DNA of 64,000 nucleotides from positions 28,830,001 to 28,894,000 of the forward strand of contig NC_046675.1 of the NCBI RefSeq assembly GCF_003369915.1, written 5' to 3'. The position numbers and the translations under genes were made by a program. The DNA comes from Drosophila miranda (Eukaryota > Arthropoda > Insecta > Diptera > Drosophilidae). Each line of letters starts with the position of its first letter. The first letter of the stretch is position 1. The notes under the pieces are model-generated. The model saw nothing but the letters and a program-made list of their open reading frames with translations. It was not told where the DNA came from and did no database searches. Below are positions 52,601-64,000 of the stretch, in pieces.

Positions 52601-55600
52601 TTGATGATGAAATAGGGATAATTATGCTAGGTTAATTACAGATGGAGGATCATCTGTCTTTAGATATTGTTTTCCAATGGTAATTTTACTCTTTCTTTAG
52701 AAATTACCTTTTGAAATATATTCCATATATTTGCACCATTTGTGTAGTCTTTAAAAATGTACTTTTGTTACCACAACGTTCGGGAATCGAATATTTTTGT
52801 AGCAGATGTAGTGCTGTTCAAAAACTTTTTTGATCGCTCAAAAGTCAACTCTGGCGTGTGTGAAAAATTAATTATCACCACGTGGCAACACTGTCAACGT
52901 GCTTTGATGCCATTTTTTAACCATTCGTTTTTCGCTCGGCTTTGCTTCTTTTTTTTTTGCACATGTTTTGTTGCATGTCCAAGAATTTTTTATGCTGTTT
53001 TGTTTTTTGAATACGCAACGCAATGGACAGTCACACACATACACGCACAGATTGTACACTAACGTATTTACACACACACACACACATGCAAACGGTCATG
53101 GGTAGAAAAAGTGCAAAAAAGTAAATTTTGGTCAGAAGATGGAATGAGAGGGGCCTATACACAGGGGCTTTGGCTAGGGCTGACTGCATGGGCTTATTGC
53201 GATGCGTGACTGGCATTTGTGGACTTTGAATACAAACAAAACAGTCACTCGAACACATAGATAGTACACACACACACAACACACACACATGCAAGTGAAA
53301 ATCTGGATACCCCACACAAAGAGAAAGAGAGAGATATACACTCTCACTCACAGATAGAGAGCAACACTCTCACTCACACTCACATGTGCATTTCAATACG
53401 CATTAATAACTACGAATTCAATGTGGCGACCACTCCTCACTCATCCCCTCCCACACTCCACCCCAGTCATCACTCCGTACCCCGATCCCACCCCCCGTGA
53501 CGCAGTCACACCGACACGGAAGCGGCGTCGCTGCAGCAGCTGACGCCTAAAAAACGACTACAAAAAATATAAAAATCAAATTCCCCGCCCTGTTCGTTAA
53601 TTTCACTCTGGCAGGGCAGTCAAAAAAAAAACATACGAATAACTGAACAATTATATTCCGTTTTGCAGGCACTCTCTCAGCTCTCAATACCTCCACCCAC
53701 GGACTCCCAAAGATCTGAATAGATGGGGAACAGTAGAACAATTATCTTAACATGAAGATCAGACTCCCCTTCCCATTCGCAGTCTTCGATTGAGCCATTC
53801 CTATCTCTCGTGCAGTTTTTTCTATTTCTAGTTTTGTTTTTGAGCTTCAGCGTATTTGCTTTCTGTTACGATATACATATCTATCCGTACAAATTCCGAA
53901 TTTGGTTCCCATGAAGTTCACTCCATTTTTTTCGTACAATATTTTTCCTGGTTGTTTTCCCTGTCTGGTGGCCGCAAAACGTTTTTCCATGAATTTTTCA
54001 TCCATTTAGCGTTGCCATTGAGCCATTTTCAGGGCGCTTAGAATTCATTGATACTTTAGCAAATTGTTTTTTACAGGAGTTTTCCCTTTTATTTCGGTGG
54101 ATTTGCAAGTTTGTAGCGTGACATTGAACCAGCAAAGAGGGGAAAGTTGGTTCTATTTTTATTGTAAAGACTTTAAATGAACTTGAAATTTGTATTTCAA
54201 TTGGTTTAATATACTGAAAATCTTTATCAGTGGCATTTCTGTGGAAAATATGAAAGACATCAGCTTTTAAGCAGTAAGCATTGGAAATTTCCTGTAAACA
54301 TACTCAGATAGAGATCATGTGTCGAACGAATGTTTGTTTATACAAAACATAGGAGTGTATTGCAGTAGGCTGACGGCGCAACGTCTAAATAAACAATTCG
54401 GAGCCAATAGATTCTGAGAAGCATAACGAAGCGAAAACCTTTCAGACGCTGATTCAAGGCGGAGGTAAACGGCAACAACTGAAAAACAACAAACAGCTGG
54501 ATTCAGAACGTTTTCTTGGACTTTTTCATTTGGTGTCTGAACGTCAAGCCATGCAGAGCAGAGTGGGATTGTTGAGGGAGTTTAGCTCCTACCATGATCT
54601 AACCGAACATTTTCGCATGTACCGATCTCAATCCATTGAGACGCTGGACAATGGCATTGACATGAATCCGAGTACCGGCGATGGACTGTCCAGAGATGGC
54701 CTGGACGACTGCTATACCACCTGCTCCCAGTCCCACTCCGGTCTACTGCGTGAGCACAATTTCAAGGAGAAGTCCTATTACTTCCACGTGGGCAACTGTG
54801 TTCACTGCGAGAAAAGGTGAGTCACACATCGCGTCACTGGAGAGATCATCATCCCACTGTGCTCTTAATAGGATTGGCTTTGGAACGGCTTGCCTGCGTT
54901 GTCGGGCCTGTCCGCTGCGCTGCCACATCGACTGCTCTCGCCAGCTGACAGTCAACTGCATCCCACAGCCGCAGATGAGCAATAAGCGTGGGAGCCTCAG
55001 TGATTATGCACCCACGGTGGCGCCCATGGTGCCGGCTTTGATAGTCCATTGTGTGACGGAGATCGAGGAGCGTGGGCTGCAGCAGGAGGGGCTCTATCGA
55101 CTGTCCTCGACGCGGGAGAAGTGCAAGCAGTTGCGGCAGAAGCTGCTGCGTGGCAAGTGGACACCGCATCTGGGTAGCAAGGACACAAACACCCTGTGCT
55201 GCTGCATCAAGGAGTTCCTCCGCCGTCTGGTGCATCCCTTGATACCCATCTACCACAGGCGCGACTTTGAGAGGGCCACGAGCCACAGTAATCCCAAGGA
55301 AGTGGAGGAGCAGGTCTATCACGTAATGCATATGCTGCAGCAGGCCCATCGCGACACTCTCGCCTACCTCATGCTGCACTGGAAGCGTGTGGCTGACAGT
55401 CCGAATGTAAGGATGTGTATCAACAATCTGGCCCTTGTATTGGCCCCAACACTGTTCGGTGATCTCGACATGACGGTCGAGAATGTGACCACCTGGACCA
55501 AGGTGCTGAAGAAGCTGCTCCTGCTGCCGCATGTCTTTTGGGTTCAGTTTCTGGACGTGCAGCCTGCGCCTCAGTCCAGCGATTACCCGGACGATGACCG

Positions 55601-57485
55601 GTATACACACAGACAATGGGATCACCATCACAACAGGCGTTGGAGCAACGTTAAAACCTATTTTAGATCTATGGTAAGTAGATATAGTATGCACCTTGAA
55701 GCATTTATTAATGTTCTTCTGTATTGCAGGTGAATCTCTCCACAATCCGATGAATGATTCAATTTAAACTCAAAAAAATTACACGTGAAAACATCTGCTC
55801 AAAATCATTTTAAATTACGTTAAAACTATAAATTTGAAGTTAAATTTACATTTTTTTTTTTGATTTCGTTATGAAGTTTTCCAAATAAAATAAGAACGCA
55901 GTTGGAAACCATTTTCGCCAGATATAAATAATATAGCATGGCCCAAAGCTTGGTAAGCTATCGACAATATATTTGGAATATTGAAACATTTATTAAAATT
56001 TTAAATTGAATTTCCACTTTTTTAGCTGAATGTTGATTAATTCCCAAACCTAAAGCGAGGGCAAAAAGCGATGTAAAAAATTAATAATTTCCATTTGGCC
56101 ATACGAGTATTTATGTTTATGTGAAGCGTAAACCAAAACACAAAGTAAAATATTATGCCACCGATGGGTGTATGGAACGAAGCTACATATATAGAAAGAA
56201 GTGAAGGCGCTAAGAAAAAAGTTAGTTTGGCGTTTTAAAAACAATTTGCTGAGTGCTGGCAAAAAATGCGGTATGTCTGTGTGTGTGTGTGGCCATTAAA
56301 TGCAAAAAACAAGCAAAGCAAAACAAAGCACTCGAATGCGTTGGACGAGTGCATAAATAGACCCATACGCACACTCATACACACCACCACAACCATTGAG
56401 GGGTATAAAATAATGTATAATAAAATCAAAAATAAACCTAAAGCGAGACGGCGACAGAGTGCAATGCGATTCTGTTGCTAACCGCTAAAAATGGGCTGCA
56501 GTTGCAGTTGCTCCATCTGCCACGTTAACGTTAACCAAATGCTAATGCCACACACACGCACACACACTGATGATACCCAGTCAGGGGCAACTGCAACTGC
56601 AACGTGCACCAATACCGTGGCAGAAAAGTGCAGCGCACAAAAATAACAAAAAAGAAGAGAAAAACAGAAAAATAAATAAGCAAAACAAAAATAAAAATAG
56701 TTTACATAATTCATGTATTATATCGGATCAAATTTTAATGCCTGCCGTAGTCCGGCCCCTGTCTATGCGAATGTATGTGTGAGCTGCTGCTGCTGCAGCG
56801 GCAACAGAAGCGTTGCCTACTTGGGGGCGCGGGTGGGAAATTGTTTAACAAATGGCATGATTGCAATATCTGCAAGTGTGCGTGTGCGTGTGCGTGTGCA
56901 TGCATAATTCGCAGGCAGTTTTTACTTTATTTTTTAGACTTTTTTAGCCTATTTTTATTGTTAATTAAATGAGGGGAATAACAGACACAAGCCGCCGCAA
57001 TTGTACCAGTACATATGTACAGGCATAACATGAGAGAGCGTGAGTGTGTGTGCTGCTCTGACTATGCATTTGTATGTGTGGTTGTGCTTTGGTATGCGCA
57101 ACAAATTTTTCACAATTTTTCTATTTTCTCAGCAGTTTTTCCGCGTTGTGTGTGTTGGGTCGAGAGCATTTTACGCTCGTTGTTTCGCATGTAATTCACT
57201 AATTGATAGTGTGAGCCCTTGCCCCCCCCACCCCCATGGTCTCACCAACCTACACACCAGGCACCCACACCCCCTTATCCCCTTTAGCTGGCCACTCGTG
57301 TAATCGTGTTAGTGACTGGACACACACACACACACAAAGAGGAAATGTTGAAAGTGCAGCAAAGAAGAATGGTGGAAAAAAAGTAAATGCAAATGTCAAA
57401 TAAAACTAAAAAATTCACGTTAAAAATAATAAAAGCGTATTATGCGTATGTGCGAGGGTGTGTGTGCAGAGGAGTCTCTCTTTCT

Positions 57486-57519
<34 letters not shown>

Positions 57520-60500
57520 TACAGACACATGAGTGGCGTTGCGCTAATAATAACATGGTGCAAAAACCGTTGCATACTTTTATGCTTATTTCAGTTAATT
57601 CCACTGTTTTTTTTTTGCCCCCTTTGCTAGGCGTGTTCTATAATTTTATGTAAACCGTGTGGCGGTCGACCGAAACAAGTGGGCGCGGCATGCGGTCCAT
57701 ATACAGCGCGCCCTTTTATTTTAACCAAATAGTTATTTTTGTTTTTGTTCACAAGACAAATATTTTGTTACAAAAAAAGGTTAGTGCAAGTACATGATTA
57801 ATTTTAGTGCTAAAGGACTTAGGTTGAATGGCTAATGGAATTCAAAAATCAAAGGTATACAGTGTGGAATTTATGCATAAAGTATTGGCGTTGCAAAGTA
57901 CTTTTTCTCAATGGCATTCCCATCACTTTGAAGCCCATTTAATCATTCCATTCGGCACAGTCTCTCGCTGTTTCTGTTCCTGGTTAAAGTATTTATATTT
58001 CAGCAATTTCTGTATTCAATCTTTATTCTGATTCAATTTTTATTTTAAACAAATAATTTTAAAATATTATATATTCTTCGCGCTTCCCGCTGCTATTCAA
58101 AAAACATACAAAATGATACAAAATCCTGACATGCGCCCCAAAAAATGGTGAACATAATTTTTTGGCCAGCTCCATAAAAAGAGGAGGTGGAGATTGCAGT
58201 GCAAGGCTGCCCCTTCCCTCCATTTTCATTCGACACAAAAAACGATGCAAAGAAAGTGGCAGAGCCGAGTACACACTAACATGATAGGCTGGCTCTCACT
58301 CACACATAAGCGTGGGGCAGGGTACATACGGAATATGTGGCCAGTGCCAGGGAAAAGCATAAAAAACGAAGAGCTGATGCTGGCTTTTTGTTCGGCCATC
58401 CCAATGTGCAGATGAGAGTGCCAAGTGTAGTAATTCCAATTGAGGCTGGGACTGGGTACCGAGCCGAGACCGAGGCCGAGGCCGAGTCCTGACTGCCAAA
58501 GTCCAGCTACAGGAGCAGCAACAACAACAGCGGCGTCAGTGGCAGTGGCAGGATCGGAAAAAAAGAAAGTGTGGGTAATTAAAAAAGTAGCAGCAGCCGC
58601 TTTTGAGCGTAGAAACGCACTAATTTTCTGTAGTGCAACATACACACAGTAGTATGTGTGCCAAAGAGGAAACACAAAATTGACACACTCATACAAGCAC
58701 GCAATGGACAGCTCTCACACACACAGGAAAACGCATGCAGGCAGCTGGCAGAAGAAAAAAATGGGAGTGTAGCATACTTTTAGGCATGCTGCTATTTCAC
58801 TTTGTCTCGCACAAATGAACACCTTTCCGCCCATGCTGGCCCCCTGCTACATCCTTTTTCGCTTTTATATATATCTATGTGTGTGTGTGCACCGCTCATC
58901 AGCGCTGCAAATTCTGTTAGCTCCGCACCGCAATTTGTGGGCATTGTGGGTGTGGCATATCTGGCCGGACACATCATTCGTCCAAAAATTCGTGCTCTGT
59001 CAATGCTGGTGTTGTGCTGCACAACAAAACTTTAACTACAATACACTTTTTGTTTTTTCTTATTGTTCCATCTTTTTTGTGGCATACAGTGAAAGTTTCT
59101 TTTATTGCATAATTGAATACAGAAAGGTATTATGTTGTCCTGTAAACTGCAGCTACTGTAAAGATCTTTGTGATCTCTCATCAGATCATGAGCCCACCCA
59201 AGGCTGTGTCCCACGCATATCGCTGACACTCAACCAGAGATTCCTTTCAGCTTCAGCAGCAGCAGCAGCAGCATATTATCACCTGTGGCAGCTGGCACCT
59301 GCCTTGCCCCTTGCGAGTGTCCTGCCACAAATAACCGTTAAAAAACAATAAGCTCAATTAGCAGCAATCAACACATGCAAAGGGCCGATGCATAATTGAC
59401 ATTTTACGAGGCAACTGCAGCTGTTCGGCGCCCCGGCCCAGGCTCAGCTCCCGGCTCTGGTTCTGGCTCTTGTCCTGGCTTGAGTGTCATGCTAAAGAGT
59501 GCGTGGGGCACTGTGAGCCGTGAATGAATGTGAGAAAAAGGGGAATTCGATATGAGAGTGGGGTATTGAAATTCGAAACTTTTTCCAGAATTAATCAACT
59601 GGAAAATTGTAAACAAAAGCTGGTGTCTCGTCCGGGGTCCTCTGAGGCCACGAATCCGACGCCGAATGGGGCCAGGATTCCTGCAACCAACGGTTGCCAT
59701 CGGCATCAGCATAATTTAACTGTTGCAGCCACTACCCTTAAGATACAAACAGCAACAACAGGCGAGGGTGGGGGAAAAATTGGGAATCGGGATAATCGTT
59801 TATGGACTCACCTGCGGGCACATTTTGCACTGATACTTGCGTCCACTGCCACCGCCTGGGGCATGTCCACCGGTTCCCGCACCGACACCTCCCGGGCCGC
59901 CGCCCATTTTGCTGGCATTGATGGGTTGGGGCACGACAAGAAGAGAAGCCGCCGCCGAAGCAGCTGCCACTGCAGAGCTGTGATGATGGGCAGCAGCAGC
60001 GGCTGCGGCGCTCACATGATTCCCATGATGTGATGGGGCGCCAAGGCTGGAGTTGCCACCGCCAGAGATACCACCACCCGCACCGCCATTGGCGGCACTT
60101 CCCAGACCCAGGCCACCTGCAACAAAAGCGGTGAAAGGAGAGGTTCCGAATGAAATGTGATCCAGAGCTTATACAATCCCGAAGATGACTCATCTCCCCC
60201 TCTTGGATGGGGCTGTCTTAACAGATGCTGCCACATGTAACTCACCTTGTCCGGCCACCGCATGATGCTCCAGACGGTTGTCATCCAGAAAGTGACCTGC
60301 AATGGCAATTGAGTTGTAACATTACTTGGTCTTGCGACTTGAGACTCGCGACGAGCGAGTTGTGTATGTCAGCCGTGTGGCGCCGTCTAATGCTGCCCCA
60401 TGGTTGTCCATCAAGTCTGGTTATGCTTCAGTTCGGTTCAGTTCAGTGCGAGTCGGAGTCTGATGTTGCCGCAAACGTTAACGTTCACTCACGTTGACCA

Positions 60501-63500
60501 TGTCGCCACCTGACCAGCACTGCCACCACATCATCCTCTTTACTGTGGCGTCTCCTGGCTCCTACTCGTTTTCCGTTGTCCGTTCCCTGCTTTTTGCCTC
60601 TAATTAAACTGAGACATTAGTTGGCCTCACTGATTGCCACTGGGAAATCGCTCGACTGTGCTGCTGCTGCTGCTGTTGCTGCTGCCGCTGCTGCGGTGAG
60701 GAATTATGTGAAAATAGTTTCACATTTGCACGGGTTTTAGAATTTTTTTTCTCGACTGACTGCCTGCCTGAGGCCGCCGGTGGTTGGTTGCTTAGGCCAT
60801 TTGCGTGCAAAAATTGTGTGAATCTGTTAATGAGTTTGTCTGTGGCTGTGTCTGTGCTGTGCTGTGCTGTGCAAGGGTTTAGCAGGATTTAGGACAATCA
60901 TCTAGTTATGAACATAATTGGCCAGCTCTGCTCAATGGTTAATGAGGAAATTCTTTAATAATCCCCCACTTGTGGCGCCCCAGCAGCTATGTCAAAAACA
61001 TTTCTCTAATAAAACATTTGCAGGTACATAATTGCTTGGGCATAAACACTATATCCTCCTCCCTATAAACTTGTGTTAATTACAAAAGCTGGCCAAGTGG
61101 CGCCAACCATTTGCGGCATTTCAAATAAGAGACCACTGGCAATATGAGCAACAGATACGAGTATATGTAGGTAGACCCATGGGCCATCATAGTACTGGTA
61201 AAAGTTGCCTTTTTGTTAATTTGTTCGAAAGGAGAGAAGGAGAGAGAAAGATCGAGAGTTTGCCACAGAATCGCACACAGATCCGAGTACATCTACATCG
61301 ATGGTAACAATGTGGCCAGATGCTTATCGCAGTTGCAGCAGCAGCAGCATCAGAGGCAGCAGCAAGATCAACAGCAGCAACAACAACCTTATTGGCCAAT
61401 TGCCTAGCGTTGACATTATCGGACTGAGATCATTGCCGCCAACGTCAACGCCAACAAGCACTCGGGGGTCCAGCCTCCAGCGTTCAGCCTCCTCCAGCTC
61501 CTCCAGCTCTCCAGCCTATGGCCCACAGTCTCCGATCTCCAGTCTGCAAACGGGAGCGTGTTGCTGTCAATGTTGCAGCAGCAGCAGCAGCAGCAGTAAA
61601 AGGAGCAGCAGTAGCAACAACTAAAATGTTGTTTGCATTTTAGGAATTTATGTAAACATCTTGTAAGCATCTTGCAACAGCAGCATCAGCAGCAGCAACG
61701 GCAGCAACAACTGCTGTTAAAGGTCAATTTTTGGGCTGCTTTGCGGCTATGGATACTCCGTGGGAGTACATTGTCTTTCGAGGCTTTTGTTGTTCCGCGG
61801 CCCGCACGCGTTTTCCAATTTAACTTTTGCATTCTTGCCCCTTTTGCAGCATTCAGTACGAGTACGAGTACGAGTACGAGTACGAGGGTATCTTTGAGAT
61901 CGGTATCTGGTGGAGATCTCTGGTTCGCGCGCCGCGATCTGAATCTGACTCCATTGAGATCGCAGGCCCTGTGCAAATTCGTGATTATCGTTCGATGTTT
62001 TTCTGAGCAATTAATTAACAAGCGCATTGTTGTCAGTCAGGTTTTTGGGTAGGTCAAGTGATTGGGATAGGTCCACAGTCTGTGGTCCGCAGTCCGCACT
62101 CCTCGAAAAGGGACAGTCCGTGTTCCGCAATGACTCACCTTTCTGCAATTGGTTGTGGTGGTGATCGTTCATTTTGGCCTGAAAGGGAGAGGATAATTGA
62201 TGACTAATCAGAAGCGTTGGCTTTGTAGGGATTCAATTGATTCGATTTGCGACTAGTGTAGTGTCTAATCCAACAAATACCCGCTAATTGCTTGTTGTTT
62301 AATGTCAATTCATAAATATTCCACACACATTTAATTAACCTCATCAACCCTAACATTATTATCAAATATTCATTTTGCCCCCTCGCCTCGCCACCGTGAG
62401 TGTACTCCAATCAAATGGCCATAAAACAATTTGCAGAATGCTGTCAAAATATTTAAACAAAATTTCCTAATGATTCGGCTAATCGTATTAAAAATGTTGC
62501 ACATGGAAAACAAAATGCCATTTGGCAAAACAAATGTTTTCGCCAGCTGTCAGGACGCGTCAAAGCGCCAGCAAAGCGATAAATGAATCGGGGAAAAAGC
62601 AAATCGAATGCGTGACAAAAACCGGTAGACCCATCAAATCGAATAGTAAAAGAACCCATCAAACCCATAGCCAAAGACCCGTGAAACCCATAGCGACCCG
62701 TCAAATGCAATGACAGAAAATCCCGGCGAGAAAATATAAATAAAAATTCTAACCGACGGCAAAGCGAGAGTGATAGATAAAACGAGGAATGCGAGTAAAA
62801 CCCAGAGAAAATAGTACGAGTAGCATAGAAAAAATGGCGCACAGCTTTCGATTGCATGTAAATTGTGAATATGGGTTAAAGTCCTCTAGCCACCGGACAT
62901 GACCTAGGACAAACCCCAGACAAACACACAGACAGAGGGACGGACAGACGGATAGACGGACGGAAGGACTATCTATATCGATGCCTGGAAAATGGAAATC
63001 AAATAAAATAAACTCCCAATGAAACGCCGCATGCCGCTGGCTGGCTTGCTGTCAAAAAATAAATGGCAGCCGGCTTTTTTTCTAAACAATTTCAATATGC
63101 TTAGAGGAAGAGAGCTGGGTCAGGGGTTTCCCCCCTTAAAATGCAACAAGAAAATATAAATACAAATACAAATATTGCAGCGGCAACAATAGGAAGGCAA
63201 AAAGCATAGAGCGAGTCTGGCAGCGACCAGACACAGTCAGCTATAAAAGTATATAAACCAGGCGTTTGTGTGTAGGGGGTGGTAATAGGGGGCGGGTGCC
63301 AGGGTGGAGCCGGTTCCGACTGGGGGGAATGGAGGGAGAGGTTGCATAAAAGGAAGAGCAAAACAAACCCAAAACGATGGCGGCACGCGAGCTTAGAATT
63401 TGTGTGTTCTGCTCTCGTTTTCCGCTGTGTGGTTGTTGGCCAAGAGCGGGAAGGGGTATGCATATGCCATAAAGTTATTCCCCCGTTTGTTTTGCTAACA

Positions 63501-63682
63501 TTTTGATACGGATCTATAGATAAACCCACACACACACTTAGATATTTATATGCATATACAGATATGGGGTGGACACTTACCTCGTATTCCTGTTTCAGGG
63601 ACATTGGATGATGCTCGCTGGCATGCTGATGACTGCGCGGCGTCGGCGGCCAAAGATTGTAATCGCTTATGTCTTTGGCATG
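43202..63682 (-). CDS. rn: rotund zinc-finger transcription factor, long (rn) form
   Basis: The long form is assembled from upstream exons 63682-63581, 62178-62139, 60296-60246 and 60116-59812 joined to 44663-43595 and 43518-43202 (or the unit A equivalents). All phases agree. The 305-nt exon is Ala/His/Gly-rich and ends in YQCKMCPQ, the first half of a C2H2 finger. The next exon supplies the other half ([15 protein letters not shown]), so the array of fingers is completed only in this form. An ATG at 62172 has a perfect CAAAATG context, but the frame stays open through its exon's acceptor into 63682-63581 (LWPPTP and QEYE), so coding probably starts further upstream. The 5' limit of that exon is uncertain because an A-tract sits where a pyrimidine tract is expected. 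Rn is a nuclear factor needed for leg, wing and antennal patterning. The gene continues past the window. Confidence 0.8.
49567..49598 (+). repeat. (CA)n microsatellite
   Basis: A perfect run of 16 CA units, the longest in this rn intron. Shorter CA runs occur at about 49738, 50439, 51131 and 53071. Confidence 0.85.
52266..52277 (+). repeat. Poly-C tract
   Basis: Twelve consecutive C in a pyrimidine-rich part of the rn intron. Such tracts are prone to length errors in sequencing. Confidence 0.8.
54551..55753 (+). CDS. RacGAP84C: Rac GTPase-activating protein RacGAP84C (rotund RacGAP)
   Basis: Exons 54551-54816, 54872-55673 and 55730-55753 give 363 residues. A short N-terminal region is followed by a C1-type zinc-binding domain (about residues 74-125; the His-Cys-Cys pattern HNF...CVHC...CRAC...HIDC...NC), split by the first intron. 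A RhoGAP domain follows (about residues 140-320) with the arginine finger in GLYRLSS and the conserved LKEF-like [12 protein letters not shown] and [12 protein letters not shown] segments. The last exon encodes only VNLSTIR and the stop. The architecture is chimaerin/MgcRacGAP-like; it should stimulate GTP hydrolysis by Rac at membranes. It sits inside an rn intron on the opposite strand, as I recall for D. melanogaster, where it is expressed in male germ line. The start was set at the first ATG after an upstream in-frame non-ATG extension. Confidence 0.93.
55884..55889 (+). terminator. Candidate RacGAP84C poly(A) signal
   Basis: AATAAA 131 bases after the stop codon in AT-rich sequence, giving a short 3' UTR. 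Confidence 0.5.
55890..59811 (-). other. rn intron downstream of RacGAP84C
   Basis: About 3.9 kb, no supported exon. It contains a (CT)n(CA)n composite repeat at about 57475-57519, a CGAGGC-type repeat near 58463-58488 and several CA/TG-rich stretches. A (CAG)n run lies at about 59255-59272. Confidence 0.5.
60297..62138 (-). other. rn intron with GAGTAC repeat
   Basis: About 1.8 kb between two rn exons. It holds CAG/CAA-rich blocks (about 60660-60690, 61335-61390 and 61575-61620) and a GAGTAC hexamer array at about 61855-61885. No coding exon was found beyond the rn exons already listed. Confidence 0.5.
61855..61885 (+). repeat. (GTACGA)n hexanucleotide repeat
   Basis: About five perfect copies of a six-base unit inside the rn intron. 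The Thr-Ser reading frame across it is a by-product of the repeat. Confidence 0.85.
62179..63580 (-). other. rn intron
   Basis: About 1.4 kb bounded by a GTAAGT donor (63575-63580) and a CTTTCAG acceptor (62179-62185), both minus strand. AT-rich with no supported reading frame; a run of GGACGGA-like units lies at about 62938-62970. Confidence 0.55.
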
Positions 63683-64000
63683 CTGTGGTTTTTTTTTTTT
63701 TTTTTTTTGCCATGTTTTATGGTTTTGTTTTATGGCCAGCGTTTTGTTGGTCAATTAGTGGCGGCATATGGAAATAGAAAAGCGAAATATGGGATGAACA
63801 ATTTTGATTGGGATGCTCGTTGGGAGTTAGTAAACAAAAGAGACGCCATGGCGTGGTGTGTGGAAATTTACAGCAGGATGTTGCTCATGTTTCACATGAT
63901 TAAAGAAGTTAGGATATCTCAGATATATCTTTGACATATTTTTTGGGTTCCTTTACTAATTTTTTAACTAATAGAATGAGTAATTTTTAGTTTTCTACAC
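63683..64000 (-). other. Upstream rn intron or 5' sequence
   Basis: The segment up to the window edge starts with 20 T (63689-63708), which is an A-tract on the rn strand immediately before the proposed acceptor. No further exon was identified. Confidence 0.4.

Larger units (their letters stand above)
45633..54550 (-). other. rn intron between the roe exon and RacGAP84C
   Basis: About 8.9 kb; the first 514 bases are the end of unit B and probably the roe promoter region. The rest is unique rn intron. From about 49.5 to 53.5 kb it is dense in CA/GT, GA/CT and poly-C or poly-A tracts, with a GC-rich segment at 50080-50340 and GCAGCAGC runs at 50575-50810. I found no coding exon. Possible alternative promoters cannot be told from low complexity. 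Confidence 0.5.

Noticed and set aside
62139-62172. ATG at 62172 as the start of the long Rn protein
   Set aside because: The context is excellent, but a CTTTCAG acceptor lies just upstream and the phase continues in frame into another coding-like exon at 63581-63682, so it is probably internal.

Overview
This is eukaryotic nuclear DNA from a Drosophila, most likely of the obscura group. Genes are split by short GT-AG introns, intergenic DNA is AT-rich with many microsatellites, and the glucose dehydrogenase reading frame assembles to 612 residues that I recognise as Drosophila Gld. Together Gld, Syt4, rotund and the nested RacGAP84C correspond to the 84C-D region of D. melanogaster 3R (Muller element E). 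All exon boundaries below were read by eye from splice signals and reading phase. Each assembled CDS length is a multiple of three unless stated.

Left part (about 0.8-9.7 kb): two plus-strand genes for secreted proteins with one type 2 chitin-binding domain each. They share a first-exon/47-nt second-exon layout and look like an old tandem pair. Middle (10-16.4 kb): a compact housekeeping cluster with the nucleolar protein Noc3 (minus), a G-patch protein of the GPATCH11 type (plus), an STK16-type kinase (minus) and a DTWD2-type DTW-domain protein (plus), arranged as two divergent pairs. Then (16.5-17.7 kb) an odorant-binding protein gene and a short secreted-peptide gene or OBP remnant, both minus strand and both with a TATAAAAG box. 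Gld (minus) occupies 18.1-22.1 kb, with a probable non-coding first exon near 29.3-29.4 kb, so its first intron is about 7 kb. Syt4 (plus) lies at 30.7-32.6 kb.

Right part (34.3-64 kb): a modSP-like gene (four LDLa, two CCP-like modules, degenerate protease domain) faces the 3' end of rotund (rn), which runs on the minus strand to beyond the window. RacGAP84C lies on the opposite strand inside an rn intron. The outstanding feature is a head-to-tail duplication of about 5.6 kb (34938-40537 and 40538-46146) that covers most of the modSP-like gene and all roe/rn 3' exons including the zinc fingers. The copies differ at only about 16 positions plus one 9-bp in-frame indel. The second modSP-like copy is cut inside an exon and has lost its promoter, signal peptide and first two LDLa modules. 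Both roe/rn exon sets are intact. This is either a very recent duplication or two haplotypes placed in tandem by the assembly; the sequence alone cannot settle which.
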